From NCBI GenBank assembly GCA_009792885.1, contig WMCF01000014.1, positions 16,796,447 through 16,860,446 of the forward strand: DNA of 64,000 nt, written 5' to 3'. Of this stretch, positions 39,101 through 50,447 are shown piece by piece. Source of the stretch: Eremophila alpestris peregrina (lineage: Eukaryota; Chordata; Aves; Passeriformes; Alaudidae). Both the position numbers and the translations under genes were made by a program. The notes beneath the pieces were generated by a model, which worked only from the letters and a program-made list of their open reading frames with translations, was not told where the DNA came from and searched no databases. How positions within the stretch are numbered: position 1 is the first letter of the stretch; every line of letters starts with the position of its first letter.

Positions 39101-42100
39101 CATGACAATTACAGGGAGGAACAAGAACTTTCAACCTCTAAGAAACTCTAGTGAAAGTCATGCTTGTATTGATGCAAACGTCATTATGTTAGTCCTGTGT
39201 GTTTCCTGAACACAATCTTCTTGAGCTGCTGAGTGTGTATGCATTTGCAGAGTCAACAGATTTATCAGTTAAAATGCCAGAATGTCCTAAAAGGCTGCAA
39301 TAATTACCACTCTTTAGCTATTCAGTGTAATTATTTATCTTGTCATATGCACAACATGCATATATAGATATAGATATAGATAGATAGATATATATATATA
39401 TGCTCACATTCACATGCTGGCAAATGCCTTCCTATTTACAAAAATACTTACATATTCACTTTCTTGTTTGGATTCAGAAGAGAAATTCAATGTATCCGTA
39501 TTCTGTGAATCATATTCAACTTTATAACGTTGTGTATCTTTGGCTTGCACTTTCCTGATGATATCTATTTTGATGTGTGGTGGATGTGACTTGGAATCTG
39601 GCCCCCTGTTAGAGTTTGGAATTGCCTGATTTTCTACGCTGCTGGTACTCCTGTCTTCTTCTGAATCACTGAAATTTCCTTCATAAAGAACAAATGCAGA
39701 AGAAACAATGTTACTTGGCTGCCAATTGTGTGTGCAAGGGCATAGAAACACAGAATCATAGAATATCCTGAGTTGGAAGAGACTCACAAGGTTCCTTAAG
39801 TCCAACTCTGCAAAAGACAGCACCAAGAATCAAACCACGTGCCTGACAGTATTGTCCAAACGTTTCTTGAATGCTGTCAGTCTTGCTGCTGCAACCACTT
39901 CCCTGTGGAGCCCACCCACCTTCTGAGTGAAGAAAATTTTCTTAATATCTAACCTCTGCTTCCCCTGACAAAGCTTCGTGCCATTCCCTCAGATCCTATC
40001 ACTGGTCACAACAGAAGAGATTAGTGCCTGCCCTTCTGCTTCCTCTTGTAAGGAAGCTGTAGAGCACGATGAGGTCTCCCCTCAATCAACAAGCTACCAG
40101 ATAAATCTGTTTAAATTTCCATTTTACAAAATAGCAATATACAAAAAGATGAACTCTGTAGCATTCCGCATGTGTCAGCGCCTTTGTTGCCAAGCGATGA
40201 GTTTTGTAACTGAAGCATTCCCATGCTCAGCGTAGCCTCGCCAAGTGCCCAGCTGCAGCACCTGTGCAGGCTGTACTCAAGACCGCGAAACCAGCCATGG
40301 CCGCTGCCCCGCGAACCACGGCCGCTGCCCCGGGAAGCTCGGCGCCGGCCACTCGGCCGTGCCTGCCCGCTGCAGTGCCGCCCGCCGGCAGCAGGGGGCA
40401 GGCCTGCACGGCGGGCTCGAAGCCCGCCGCAGCCCCACCGAGGCCGAGACGCGGATCTCTCCCCTCCGCCACTGCTGACTTCATCAACCCCAGATAAACG
40501 CGGCCGGCTTCGGGCACTTACAGGCTGCAGTGTGGCTCTTCCTGTCCCACGGCCTTAATTTTTTTTAATTTTTTTTTTCTTTTCTTTTAAGACGTTAATG
40601 CTATCAACTCTGGACCACTGAGTTTCCGGGTTCTAATTAGCCATTTCTCTTTTTTTCCTTAACTTAATTCAACACACAGAACGGGAAAGAAAAAGAACAG
40701 CACACCTTCATTCGTCTGCTATTAAAATAAAAAACATTTATTGGTGTACAAAACATATTTTAAAGGTAATGGACAAAACCCACCATTCATTCTGTAGTGG
40801 TTCCAAGGACAAACACTGTTTTCATCTAGAGCTTCAAAAGTATTTTCTCTTTAAACTACCATCCACAAAAAGTCAGAAGCACATTTTTGTAACATAGTTC
40901 ACAAGTTCAGTGGTTCCTCTAACTTCTAAGGTATTTGTCTACGCTGCATTTCTCTCTGTTAGGAGACTCCTGCAGTGCAACTGTAACTACTTGCATTTCC
41001 TCCAGGGAATTTTTCCAGTTAAGGTATTCCCAACAGCTAAGTAATAGCTGAGCCCCACTAGTTGCTGTCTTAGCTGCTGACCACCTTTTCCTTTTCTTTT
41101 TTTTTCTTCCTTTTTTTTAAGGAAATCCTATTGAGAGTGCACAACGATAACATCTAATACTAAAATTATATTTGATTACTCACAGAAACAAAAAACCAAC
41201 CAAACAAAAAAAAAACCCCACAAAAAACCCACTAAAGCTGAGAAATTCAGAGCAAAAAGCCCATGTTCACATAGTTCATTGATGGTAAATATTTCAACAC
41301 AGGGAGTACAGTGGCACTGCCAATACACAGGAATGGGGGAAGGAACATAAGAGTTAACATTTTAGTACTGGTGGTTTTACTGCAGCCACTGCTGGCAATG
41401 GACATAATTGACCAGGAAAATCCAAATCACAGTGCAAATGGATTAAGGAAGTTTAAGTCCTAAGTCCAAATTTCCTGGCTTTTGTGGGTTTAACTCAAAC
41501 TTTCAGTGGTATTTGAACATATTTCTGGTGGTTTAATGTCATGTTCTGAAACAGTAGTATTTTCCCCCCACATTCTCAATGAAATTTGCAAGAAATGAGT
41601 CACTGAGATGTTATAAACCTGAATCTAGGTTTTCTGCAATCTGTCCAGTTCATTAGTTTTTCTCTTCTACCAAAAAATAAGTAGAAAATATTCTTAACAT
41701 GCACTGAGTATCCATGACCATGTCTGGTCATTTCAGTTTAGAGAGACCACCATAGTTCAATAGCATTTCTTACACTTCAGATTAAAATGGTCGTATTGAC
41801 ACATTTTAAACTGTAAAGCATATTTGATTAAATTTGGCACAAGACTTGGTGCCATGCTAGCTTTACATCATAAGAGAAACAGAACTGCCATGAGAGCTAC
41901 CCATTTTCTTTTTTTTAAGAGATTAAAAGGGTTGCAAATGCACACTACTATTTTTTTTTTTTGTGCCCAAAAAAAAACCAAACTGGAAAGTCAATGGCCT
42001 ACTACAGCTTCTGTTAAGATGCTACTGTAATATACTCTACCTTATACCAACTTCTAGCAATTTCTGTGAACTAAGAAGGACCAACAGAATAGCACATGAT

Positions 42101-44326
42101 GCAGAACCTAGCTGCATGTAAAGGAGATAATGTGATCCTACTCAGAGAGCTGTATACCAGGGAGTGTTGGCTTGAGAGCTGGGAGTGGAGTGGTCCTCAT
42201 GAGGAAGTGGGCTCTACATGTCATATATATTCTGGGCACTTCTTCCTTCTTGCACACCAGGTTTGCAAGCTTCACTCTTTGAATGTGAACTGTAAGGGTC
42301 CTACTATGCACTTTTTAAGGAATTGAAAGTTCCTGTTGATTTCAAAATTGGAGTTCTCCCTCAGCAAAGAATGCAGAAATAAGAATTCAGCTGAAAATTG
42401 AAAGATTTTCAGCTAAGTACAACTCTGTCTTTCTCCTTCTCTAACAGTCACTGTTGAAAGCACTACCTTTAAATTAAATGCCACCACCTCCTAAAGAAGA
42501 GATGCTTCTTCTTTCCAGTGTTATTCCAAGGACGAACAGGATGAGGCAAGCTCATGTAATGAAGGAAGATATTCAGTGTTACAAGGAGATTAAAAACTTC
42601 AGTTAATACCTCCAAACTCTCATTCAAATTATCACAGTTTGGAAGCAGCACATTAATAATTATAGTAAGGCATCTCCTATTATTCTAAGACACAGTTGAC
42701 TGGAGCACTGGTGCCACTTCCTCAGCTAAGGAATGGCTAGTTCCTACAAACTGGCAGAAAATCATCTGGCTTTTTAAAAATGCAAACAGTGGAAAGCCTT
42801 TTAACACACTTTTCTATCAAATGAATGTTAACATACTTGCTGTTGGTTAGCAAACAGTTTAATTAAGTGCTTGCATAGCGGGACTGTGCGCTCTCAATCT
42901 GAATCCCAGATTTCCCTGTCTTAAGTTTTAAAATGTGCATGCTAAGAGAACTTTTTCCAACCGCCCTTCCTTTTCAAACAAAACCCATTCTGTGAACATC
43001 TCACTTACAAGAGATGGAAGAAGTACAGGAAACCTTCGTTTGACCAAAGATTTATTTGCAGTACAGACAAAAAACAAAGTCCTGTTAAACACTGTTGTGC
43101 AAACGCTTTGTTCTGAATAACCACTTTTGCAGGCCAAAGGAATATTTAAATTTGTCTTTTATTTTTTGTCTTTTTTTCTCTGAGCTTAGACTTCCCTGAC
43201 TTACCCATGCTGCAGCACAGGAGTTAGACCCCACTCTCTCGGGTTTTTTGCTCACTCTCTCTCCAGATATACCGGGGACAAACGGCGAGGATTACACCCT
43301 CTCTCTCTCTCTCCATCCAGGCTCTGTAGCCTGCGAGTCCCACGCACCCGCAGAAGCCACATGCAATCCCTCCCCCACTCCCTTTAAAAAAAAAAAAAAA
43401 AACAAAAAAAGCAAAAGCAAAAAAAACAAAACAAAAACAAAAAACAGCTCTACATCTTTTGCGAGGAGCTACTTCTCAGCATCGGTATTGAAGAAAACCG
43501 GTGTATATATATAAATAAGGTGGAAGAGGTAAATTGTCCTTTCCTTCGGCCAAAGCACAGCTCCTTCAAAATGATCCCAGGCTCGGCTACGTGGCTGCCG
43601 GCAGAGACCACCGCCCACGGGCCGGCAGCAGGCGGACAGCGAGCGAAGGCCGTTTCCGGAGGCAGAGCCCTGCCGCGAGTTCGCCCACGCCTCCCCGCTC
43701 GTGCTGCTCCCTTTGTAAAACAAAAGAAAGCGACACACACACAAACCCCCACCCCGCCAAACAAAAACCAAAAAAAAAACCCGAAAAAAACCTCAAACCC
43801 AAAAACCACCAAAACAAACAAACAAAAAAACCACAAAAAACCCTAAACCAACAAAACAACCCAACAAGAAAGCAGCGAAGAGGGAGAGCGGCGCGCAGGA
43901 AAGCCACCCCTTAGCCTCCCACCCTGGCGGCAGCCCCTTACCTGCAGCGTGCGGTCCCGGCAGCAGGAAGGCCCGCAGTCTGCCGCCGGCCGAAGCGTTG
44001 GTGCAGAGCCCGCGGCCCTCGAGCAGCGCCTGCAGCGGCCGCGCCTCTTCCCGCCGCGGCTGGCAGCTAAGCCCCGCGCCGCAACGCTCCGTATAGATGC
44101 CGCAGGGCTGCCCTGGACGCAGGGCGCAGGTGAGGCAGCAGCCGCAGCCAGGTTCCCGCACCCGTTCGGGGCAGTCAGGCTGCAGGGGCTTGCACTGCTG
44201 CAGCGCTCGCGCGTCGCAAGGCTCGCAGCGGACCACCGGCCCCGCCAGCGCCGCCGCGGCCCGCCGGACCAGCAGCGCCAGCGCCGCCGCCGCCACTGCC
44301 CACAGCACGCCGGCCCGCGGCACCAT
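30002..44326 (-). CDS. IGFBP3: Insulin-like growth factor binding protein 3 (four coding exons)
   Basis: Spliced coding sequence complement of 44326-43942, 39678-39452, 36920-36801 and 30127-30002: 858 nt, 285 aa against 291 in human. The product is the main secreted carrier of IGF1/IGF2 in serum; in mammals it forms a ternary complex with the acid-labile subunit and also enters nuclei. Visible parts: signal peptide (about 1-27); N-domain with GCGCC at 60-64; a Ser/Glu-rich linker with SEEDRS and RYKVEYDSQ, close to human; three N-glycosylation sequons (Asn110, Asn130, Asn193); and a thyroglobulin type-1 domain with IPNCDKKGFYKKKQC and CWCVDKYGQPLPGY. The basic motif KGRKR (249-253), known as the nuclear-import and heparin-binding region, is intact. 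Intron phases 1, 0, 0 equal those of IGFBP1. The linker sequons and basic motif separate it from IGFBP5. Confidence 0.97.
33345..33822 (-). mobile_element. CR1 LINE 3' end with conserved ORF2 C-terminus
   Basis: A - strand CR1 fragment. A 98-codon open frame at 33420-33713 (-) carries the characteristic ORF2 C-terminal words SLEKRRLRGDL, FFTERV and ESPSLHVFEERLD without frameshift. The 3' end lies near 33345 on +. It is a 5'-truncated, non-autonomous copy with no reverse transcriptase core present. It lies in intron 3 of IGFBP3 in sense orientation. Confidence 0.92.
33823..33881. repeat. (AT)n microsatellite
   Basis: Alternating AT/TA tract with short GTGT interruption, directly at the truncated 5' side of the CR1 copy. 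Confidence 0.9.
34554..34609 (+). repeat. 28-bp tandem duplication
   Basis: Two adjacent 28-bp units (34554-34581 and 34582-34609), both starting GATCTGG and ending AAACT, with only a few mismatches. Confidence 0.85.
36801..36920 (-). CDS. IGFBP3: IGFBP3 exon 3: start of thyroglobulin type-1 domain
   Basis: 120 nt, residues 205-244, starting GPCRREMEDTLNHLK and ending GFYKKKQ, nearly identical to human IGFBP3 in this part. Acceptor GTTAACAG, donor CAA|GTAAGT, phase 0 both sides. Confidence 0.97.
36921..39451 (-). other. IGFBP3 intron 2
   Basis: Phase-0 intron of 2,531 bp, GTAAGT...CAG. A TAGA/TA microsatellite lies just after the donor (39359-39402). No other gene was seen. Confidence 0.9.
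39359..39402. repeat. TAGA/TA compound microsatellite
   Basis: TAGATA units grading into pure TA, about 50 bp from the IGFBP3 exon 2 donor site. Confidence 0.9.
39452..39678 (-). CDS. IGFBP3: IGFBP3 exon 2: linker region
   Basis: 227 nt completing Gly129 and encoding Asn130-Tyr204. It contains NFSDSEEDRS with a sequon and casein-kinase-like acidic serines, KDTQRYKVEYDSQNTD, and a second sequon NFSSES. All align by eye with human IGFBP3. Acceptor TATGAAG, donor TAT|GTAAGT. Confidence 0.96.
39749..40095 (-). mobile_element. CR1 LINE 3' fragment in IGFBP3 intron 1
   Basis: On + it starts CAGAATCATAGAAT, the complement of the CR1 3' terminal repeat, then shows GTTGGAAGAGAC and TAAGTCCAACTCTGC. 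Further on come diverged coding remains with AGAAAATTTTCTTAATATC and GAGGTCTCCC. It carries several disruptions and lies about 70 bp upstream of exon 2, in sense orientation to IGFBP3. Confidence 0.85.
40235..40525. other. Isolated CpG-rich island inside IGFBP3 intron 1
   Basis: About 290 bp of high-GC, CpG-dense sequence stands out in an AT-rich intron, 3.4 kb from the IGFBP3 first exon. It ends abruptly at a T-rich tract (40558-40590). Open frames on both strands follow from the GC content. It may be an alternative promoter, an enhancer or an insulator; sequence alone does not decide. Confidence 0.7.
40388..40401 (+). promoter_or_regulatory. Strong CTCF-like motif
   Basis: GCAGCAGGGGGCAG fits the CTCF core consensus CCASYAGRKGGCRS at 13 of 14 positions; the only mismatch is the first base. 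It sits in the centre of the CpG island. Binding is inferred, not shown. Confidence 0.6.
43387..43445. repeat. A-rich low-complexity tract
   Basis: A run of A followed by CAAAA-type words; on the IGFBP3 sense strand it is T-rich. Confidence 0.8.
43731..43863. repeat. A/C-rich low-complexity tract next to IGFBP3 exon 1
   Basis: About 130 bp nearly free of G and T on the + strand, with CACACA, CAAACAAA and AAACCC words. On the IGFBP3 sense strand it reads as G/T-rich with several GGG/GGGGG groups, 80-210 nt after the exon 1 donor. Confidence 0.85.
43942..44326 (-). CDS. IGFBP3: IGFBP3 exon 1 (coding part): signal peptide and N-terminal IGF-binding domain
   Basis: 385 nt encoding residues 1-128 and the first base of Gly129. 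The ATG at 44326-44324 has G at -3 and G at +4 and opens into a hydrophobic Ala/Leu/Val signal peptide. The frame is open upstream as far as about 44670, but no in-frame ATG exists there. It contains RCEPCDARAL, GCGCC and PCGIYTERC. Donor CAG|GTAAGG, phase 1. Confidence 0.95.
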
Positions 44327-44555
44327 AGCAACCGGCGGAGGGGGCTGCCGGGAGCCGCCCCCGCGCACCCCGGCTGGGCGCGGGACTGGCAGAGCCCTGC
44401 GCGGGCGCTCGCACGCCGCCGCGGCCCAGGCCGCCTCCGAGGGGGCTGCGGGGAGCGGAGCTGCCTGCCGCTCGCAAGCCTGCCGGCGTGAGGAGGCGGG
44501 GAGCCGCGTTGCCGACACTCACACGCCGGCCCTCTCTGCAGTCGCTTGCCCGCAG

Positions 44556-44561
44556 TTACAT
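44556..44561 (-). promoter_or_regulatory. Minimal start-stop uORF in the predicted IGFBP3 leader
   Basis: ATGTAA on the - strand is the only ATG between the TATA box and the IGFBP3 start, and it is followed at once by a stop. It lies 235 nt upstream of the start. It matters only if transcription begins upstream of 44561. Confidence 0.5.
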
Positions 44562-44903
44562 CAAGGCAGCAAAAGCTCGCTAGCAACAAAGGCAGCTTCT
44601 CTCCCTGCAGAGTGCCTGAATTACTTGGCTGGACAGTAACTTTTCTCTTTTTTGCCACACACAACACTCAGGAAAAAAAAATGAAAAAAACCCTTTCCAA
44701 AAGTAGAAATAAAAAAAAAAAAAAGCGCCCAGACGGTCTGAAGAAAGCTTAGTCCAAAAACGTTTCAGAAAAGGAGAAAGTACCAATAAGGAAAAAATAG
44801 AGATGGGGGAAAGAAAAAGCGATGTTCCCTTCGTTTTATTCCCCGTGCTCCCCGCCAGCCACTCTGCCACCCAGCTGTCCCTCGTGCCGTCCGTCCGTCC
44901 GCC

Positions 44904-44911
44904 CTATATAG
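44904..44911 (-). promoter_or_regulatory. Candidate TATA box of IGFBP3
   Basis: CTATATAG (the same on both strands) in a very GC-rich setting. Read on -, it would start transcription near 44875 and give an unusually long leader of about 550 nt. Mammalian IGFBP3 also has a TATA box within GC-rich sequence, but with a shorter leader. A closer TATA-less start is possible. Confidence 0.5.
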
Positions 44912-45012
44912 TGCCGCGGCCGCCGGCCCGCCCCGCGCCATGAATAACGCGGCAGGGAGCGTCGGTCCTCGCCGGATCCAGGGTTCGGTCACGCAGGGCT
45001 GTGAGGGCGGTG

Positions 45013-45013
<1 letters not shown>

Positions 45014-45055
<42 letters not shown>
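45014..45055 (+). repeat. Homopolymeric G tract upstream of the IGFBP3 promoter
   Basis: Forty-two G on +, that is C on the IGFBP3 sense strand, about 100 bp upstream of the candidate TATA box. Quadruplex-prone; the exact length may be an assembly estimate. Confidence 0.9.
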
Positions 45056-45057
<2 letters not shown>

Positions 45058-47103
45058 GCAGCGCTGCCGGGGGTTTATGGGCACTTCTTAGAAATCAGCT
45101 GTGAGGGGTAGGGCTCTTGCTAGAGGCCCTCGTCGTCTGTCTCTAGTTTCAAGAAAAAGTGGCCTCTCTGTTGCGTGTGCGCTTTCCCGTGACCGTGTGT
45201 GGTTCTTTGGCACCGAGAGGACGAGAGAAGCTCGCGGGGAGTGCTCTTTTTTGGACTCCGAGCTACCATCCTGCAGACCTTGGGGCTGAGAGCCCCGGCC
45301 CTGGCGAAGGTGCGCATGTGCCCGCGCTCGCACACGCCCGCCCGCACTCAGGTTCAGGGCATATCTTGATACCGGTTTACAGCTCACAGGACAGCTGTGT
45401 TTCCAAAGAAAACTGGGGGGAAATGTATGAGCATGACCACAACCACACACTCAGGCACCCCACCCACGTTTGCCAAGATGTTGCTCTCTGGCCCATCCGG
45501 CCCAGGACTCGATCCGTATCTTGCCCCATCTTCGTGGATGTGCCTCCCTTAACTTTTTTTTTTTTTTTAAAGTGTTCTCCATACTCTTAAAACTTTTCCT
45601 TCCATATATAAGAAACCAGTTTCCACTGCAATGTCCTCACAAATCTAGGATAAAAAAGACACAGTCCATCCCCCCAAACTCCCAGCATCAAAATTCTACA
45701 ATGATTTTGCACAATGCATGTATTTGTCTTCAGGCCACTGCAAACTCCCTTCCCATTTCGCTAGGCACATTTTGCTCCCCCTGTTAACTTGGTTTAACTT
45801 CGAAAATCTGAATTGGCAGTGCCAAATTTTGTGACCATTCTTTCTGAAGCTCTACTGCACTCTCATGAGGAAGAGGATGGTGAGGTGTATGTATAGACAA
45901 ATATATGGTGTTTCAGTCAGAGAAGCTTGCTCCTCATGAAAAATAAAAACAGCAGTGCTCAGAGATACTGGCCTATACTAATATGTTCTGCCGTGGGAAT
46001 GATGAGCCAGGCTACTGTTCTACTTTCAACCCGTTCATCATTAACACTAAAACTCATCTTCCAGTAATTCATCAGCTGTTCAAATGCATCAAAATTCTAG
46101 TAGAAGAGAGAAGTATGTATGTTATTGCTCAAGGTACTGGCCATGACACTGTTAATCTTGAAAGCTGCAATTTTACTAGTCATATTTTTTAGATAATTTG
46201 GGTAACCTATTCATTTTCTTTATTATTTATTCAATACTTAGACCTTGCAGATAGCATCTAGAAAGGAGTATCATACATAGCAGGATAAAAAAAAAAATAC
46301 CTGCTTTTATTTGTGAGAAATATTGTGAGTGATACACTTTTCCTTGGGAAATTAAAAATGGTTTAGAAGAGAGATCATTGCTTCCCAATGGGTGACTACC
46401 AAGGCTTTTCAGTATTCATTTGTCCTTGTGCTCATTTTGTTAATAGACCAAAAGAGGTCGCAGGTTGTCCAGGATTGAATTACATTCTCTATCTGCACAA
46501 GCCCATTTAAAAAAGGGGAATTGATCAAGTCTAGTACCCTGCATGCTTGGTTTCAGTGGGGTTTTTTTTTGTTGTTGCTTTGTTTTGTGTTTTTGTGTTA
46601 TTGTTTTGTTGTTTTTTTTTTTTTAATTTTAGGTTTTGTTTCAGATTGGCTTTTTGGTTTGGTTTGGTATTTCCCCAGACTATTGCAGGAAAACTTGCTG
46701 CTACTTTTGTGAATTTTGATTTTAATACCTGTTTGTAGGTGATGAAGTACAAAAATCCTTGGAGTTGTCTGGCAGCATGTATCAGATTAGGTCTAGCAGG
46801 AAGAGGAGGCCTTCTTCCCTTCACACTGTATATCTGTATGTATACAGATCTTCATCTCAGTGTCTTCATCTCAGGATGAGCTTTTATAGCATGCTGCTTT
46901 CAAAACTGAAACAAAAATGCATAGGAAATGCTTAGAAAACATAAGTAAAATGTAGCAAAGGGGATGGAAGGAATGAAGGAGAACAAGCTTTTCCTTCTTC
47001 CTCTCACACACTAATACAGCATTTCAGACTGTGGCAAGAGCACTTTCATCAAGCTGAATTTTTATTCTCACTATCAGAAAGACTTTTTTTTTCCTTTCTC
47101 TCC
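45056..47103. other. Upstream flank of IGFBP3, no gene supported
   Basis: The first few hundred bases remain moderately GC-rich; the rest is AT-rich with a T-rich low-complexity block at 46559-46680. Short frames only. Confidence 0.6.
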
Positions 47104-47613
47104 TGAAATCCTTGTACTGGCTTGAAAGCAAAACCAGTGAGAGACTAAGTCAGAAATACAATTTAATAGTAAAACTATAAAGTAAATATAATAGTAAAAG
47201 GAACAAACAAAAAGACCCTTGGCAGAGTCAGAATACAACCTGACACCCTGTTTGTTAGAGTAGTAGTAGCAGTCCGAATAAAGCAGTCTTGTTGAAGCAG
47301 TGATCCTGTAGAAAGATCTGGCAGCTCCTCTCCTCTGGGAATCCAGTCGGTAGCTGTGCTGTCCTAAACTGCAGCTTATATCCAGGTGGGAATGCTTGGC
47401 TCCTCCCCACTGGGCAGAGCATCTCACAATGGGCTGATATCATTCTATGAGTCATACAATGGGTCATTGATTGCCCATTAAGCAGAGATAGCTCCCGAGG
47501 GGAGTTACCTGTGAGTCATTGGCCAGGGCATTGATGGGCCATTAACAGCAGATAGTCCGGAAAGAGGGGGCAGGGAAAACACGGCCCCACCTGGGCAGTG
47601 GGGGATTCCAACA
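47104..47613 (-). mobile_element. Endogenous retrovirus LTR on the - strand
   Basis: About 510 bp. Read on -, it begins TGTTGGAATCCCCC and ends with CA. It contains a TATA-like GATATAAG near 47378 and an ATTAAA near 47160, in the order U3, R, U5. No internal retroviral genes flank it and no clear target duplication was found, so the ends are approximate. Open frames here are not genes. Confidence 0.55.
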
Positions 47614-50441
47614 ACCCATGAAGATGGTAATAGAATACATACTTTGGGCACATCTTACATTACAACCTAGGACAGTCCTGTTAATCCAAGAAGATATATT
47701 CAATGTCACACAATAGAAAAAAATGCCCTTTTTAAAATACACTGTTGTTGAATTTAGTTTATATATTTTTAAATAGCATTAATCAAGATTAATGCAACAT
47801 CAAGGAGCTTTGACCAAAAGCTGGATCACCTTTGCAAGGAGAAAGCCAGTTATGTAGCAGAGGTCTGGTCGGTCTAACAGCTTCTGCTAAAAACACAGCC
47901 ATTTGCACTGTCTTAACCAATGGGCAAATACAATTATATGCATGACAGAATTTGGTTCAGAGCTGTAATTGGCAATCACGGTATGGATACCTATATATCT
48001 GGAAAGCCAGATTAGAAATTTATAAAGAAAAGAAAAAAAAACAAAACTAAAAATCTCCTCATGCACCTATAGCTAACAGCTGAATTACACTTACATCCCA
48101 AACTTTAGTATGGAAGTATTTTACTTGAACAAGACCAAGTGCTAAATATGCAAAGTAGCAATGTTTATAAAGCTGCACCAAATCTGGGTTTTCATATTTA
48201 CATGTACTGTTTATTCTAGAGGCTTTCCGGTTTTTTCCTGTTTATTCAGTTTTACTGGGAGGAGAGGGAGAGATAAAAGTCAGGTACTGAATCTCTACAG
48301 TCAGTTCTAAACAATAAAAAGCAGAAGAGAAGCAACTGTGGGGCACTGTGCTTCAGCAAATCCCATGCCCTCCCATATTATGGAAGCACAAATAGAATGC
48401 ATTTTATTTCCCCTTCCACTTCATTCTCCCACCTTTTTCATATTCAGCTTTCTTCTCTAGTACCTTAGTTTAATTCATGCCTTTGGTATGTTTTTGTGGT
48501 GGCTGTGTTTGCTACAGGGACAAAACGTGGAAAATAGAGTTGTGGTTGAAGTAGCTCTACTTTCAGCTTCACGGTCACTTTCTGGAGCAATCCCAACTTT
48601 TTAGTGTAATTCCTTCTAGTACATGTGGTTATAACACCCAAAATACAACTGTCAAGAATGTGAACTTCCCTTATAATGCCATTTTAAAACTTGTGTTACC
48701 CCTTTTCTTTTTCAGAAAAAAAAAACCCCAACCAACCAACCAAAAAGCAAAAACAAAAACCCAACCAAACAAACAAAAACCAGCAAAACAAAAACCGAAC
48801 CAAACCAAAACGTTAAAAAACCTTCACAGAAATCTAGAGATCCACAGCTCATCTTCAGTTGAGGGCTAAACCCTCATTTACAAAATATCCCTTAATTTTG
48901 GTATCCCTGCTCTTCTTTTTGCCAACCTTGAAATTTTATATACAATAAACTTCTGAAGTAAAGAGAAAGTAGAATTTCCTAAATAGTTCTTGTTTTTCAG
49001 AGGAAGAATACTCAGATTTACAATTAAGTCAGTTGATATAATACTTAATTGAAAAGATACTTTGCAAATCACTGCTTTCTCAAAGATGAGTACAATCTCA
49101 GTATTATTTGTCAACTGTCTGTACAAGCATAGTTTAGTGAAAATTTCATGCAGACCTCTTTCTGGTTTGGAGCTAGACATGAACATTTCAGGTGTTTTCC
49201 AGCTCTTTAGACTCTTAAGCCAGGTGTGCAGGCTTACAAAAAACAAATTCAGTTGGATTCCTCACGAATGCTACCCTATGTTGCTTGTCTGAAGATGGCA
49301 ATCTGAATTGAGTGTGATGGAACAAACTGAATTTGAAAGCAGATAAAATTAGGGAACCAAAGGAGAAATAACAAATGCTTTGCTGGGAAGTCAACTGAAT
49401 TGAGACATTTCTTTGCTATCAGAGACATACACAATGAAAGGATATATATTGATGGTATTACAGAAACAGTTGCCAAACACTTCCCTTTCCTAATTAAGAC
49501 ATCTTGTTAAACATGAATAAAGGAAGGGTAGTTAGCTGATAGGTTTCCTTTTACAAAGCTCTTATCCAGAGATGTGTTCATATTTTTTATGTATTAGTTA
49601 GACATTATATAGTGGTCTGGCTATAAAAATCTTATGGAATTTAAAGAGAACAGGGATTTAGAGGGAGGAGAAAATGAAAGAAAAAGTCTAGCTCCCAGGA
49701 CTTCTTCATAAAAGAGAAGAGATTGCTGCTTGACCAGATGTTCTCCACACCCACACTGCAGTCAGCAATCTGGGTATTGTGCATGTTCCAAAATGCAGTT
49801 ATCCTAAGATATGAAAGGAGAAATGCTGCTGTTTCAAAGTGTACAGCTTGCTGGTATTAGACTTACAACATCATTGAACTTCTGTCCACAAGTGAAAAAA
49901 CAAAACCAAAAAAACACAAAAACAAAAACAACCTTAATACAAAAAATCATATCCTACCTTAAAATCTCAGTGACGTGTTGAAGTGGAAAGACTTTAGGTT
50001 ACTGGAAGAAGAATACAGCTAAGACTGGAATGAATGGAGAACTGACCTTTATGCATATTTGTTTTTGAATAAATAGATTAAGTTTTAGGTCATTCTAAAA
50101 ATTAGCAGGTCATGAACATACCTCATGTTAAGACAGATTTACATACAATCAAAGTCAAAAGACAAAATTGTAAGAAAATACGTGATAAATTATTGAAGCA
50201 CAAGCTGATTCTTTCTCTATTCCTCAATCACAGCTTCCTGACGCAAAGTTACAGTACAACAGTATCTCATAATATTTATAAAATGTCACCTATATGTTAT
50301 AGGAAAAAAGGCAGTCATTTTAATACCATGTGGCCTTCAGAATAAGACAAAAAAACCACTTAAAAACTTAGCAGGATGCAAGCTGAGAAAAAAACCACCA
50401 AGTTGTAAAATCATCTATCACAGACTGCTGGTAGAGGTCAG
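47614..50441. other. Intergenic sequence, no gene supported
   Basis: AT-rich, with an A/C-rich tract at 48717-48815 and a smaller one near 49895-49932. No coding, RNA or element signature recognised beyond this. Confidence 0.6.
48717..48815. repeat. A/C-rich low-complexity tract
   Basis: CAAA, CCAA and CAAAAA words over about 100 bp, almost without G and T on +. Confidence 0.85.
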
Positions 50442-50447
50442 AGCATA

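Larger units (their letters stand above)
39679..43941 (-). other. IGFBP3 intron 1
   Basis: Phase-1 intron of 4,263 bp, donor GTAAGG. It holds a CR1 fragment close to exon 2, a CpG-rich island with a CTCF-like motif at 40.24-40.52 kb, and A/C-rich low-complexity tracts near the donor. Confidence 0.9.
43920..45010. other. CpG-rich island over IGFBP3 promoter and exon 1
   Basis: Dense CpG and GC richness in two blocks, exon 1 with its leader (43920-44560) and the core promoter (44850-45010), separated by an AT-rich stretch. Long open frames on both strands follow from the composition. Confidence 0.75.

Noticed and set aside
43793..44667. Longer frames reading upstream of the IGFBP3 ATG or in other frames
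   Set aside because: The apparent upstream starts are GTG codons; no in-frame ATG exists before 44326, and the signal peptide begins there.
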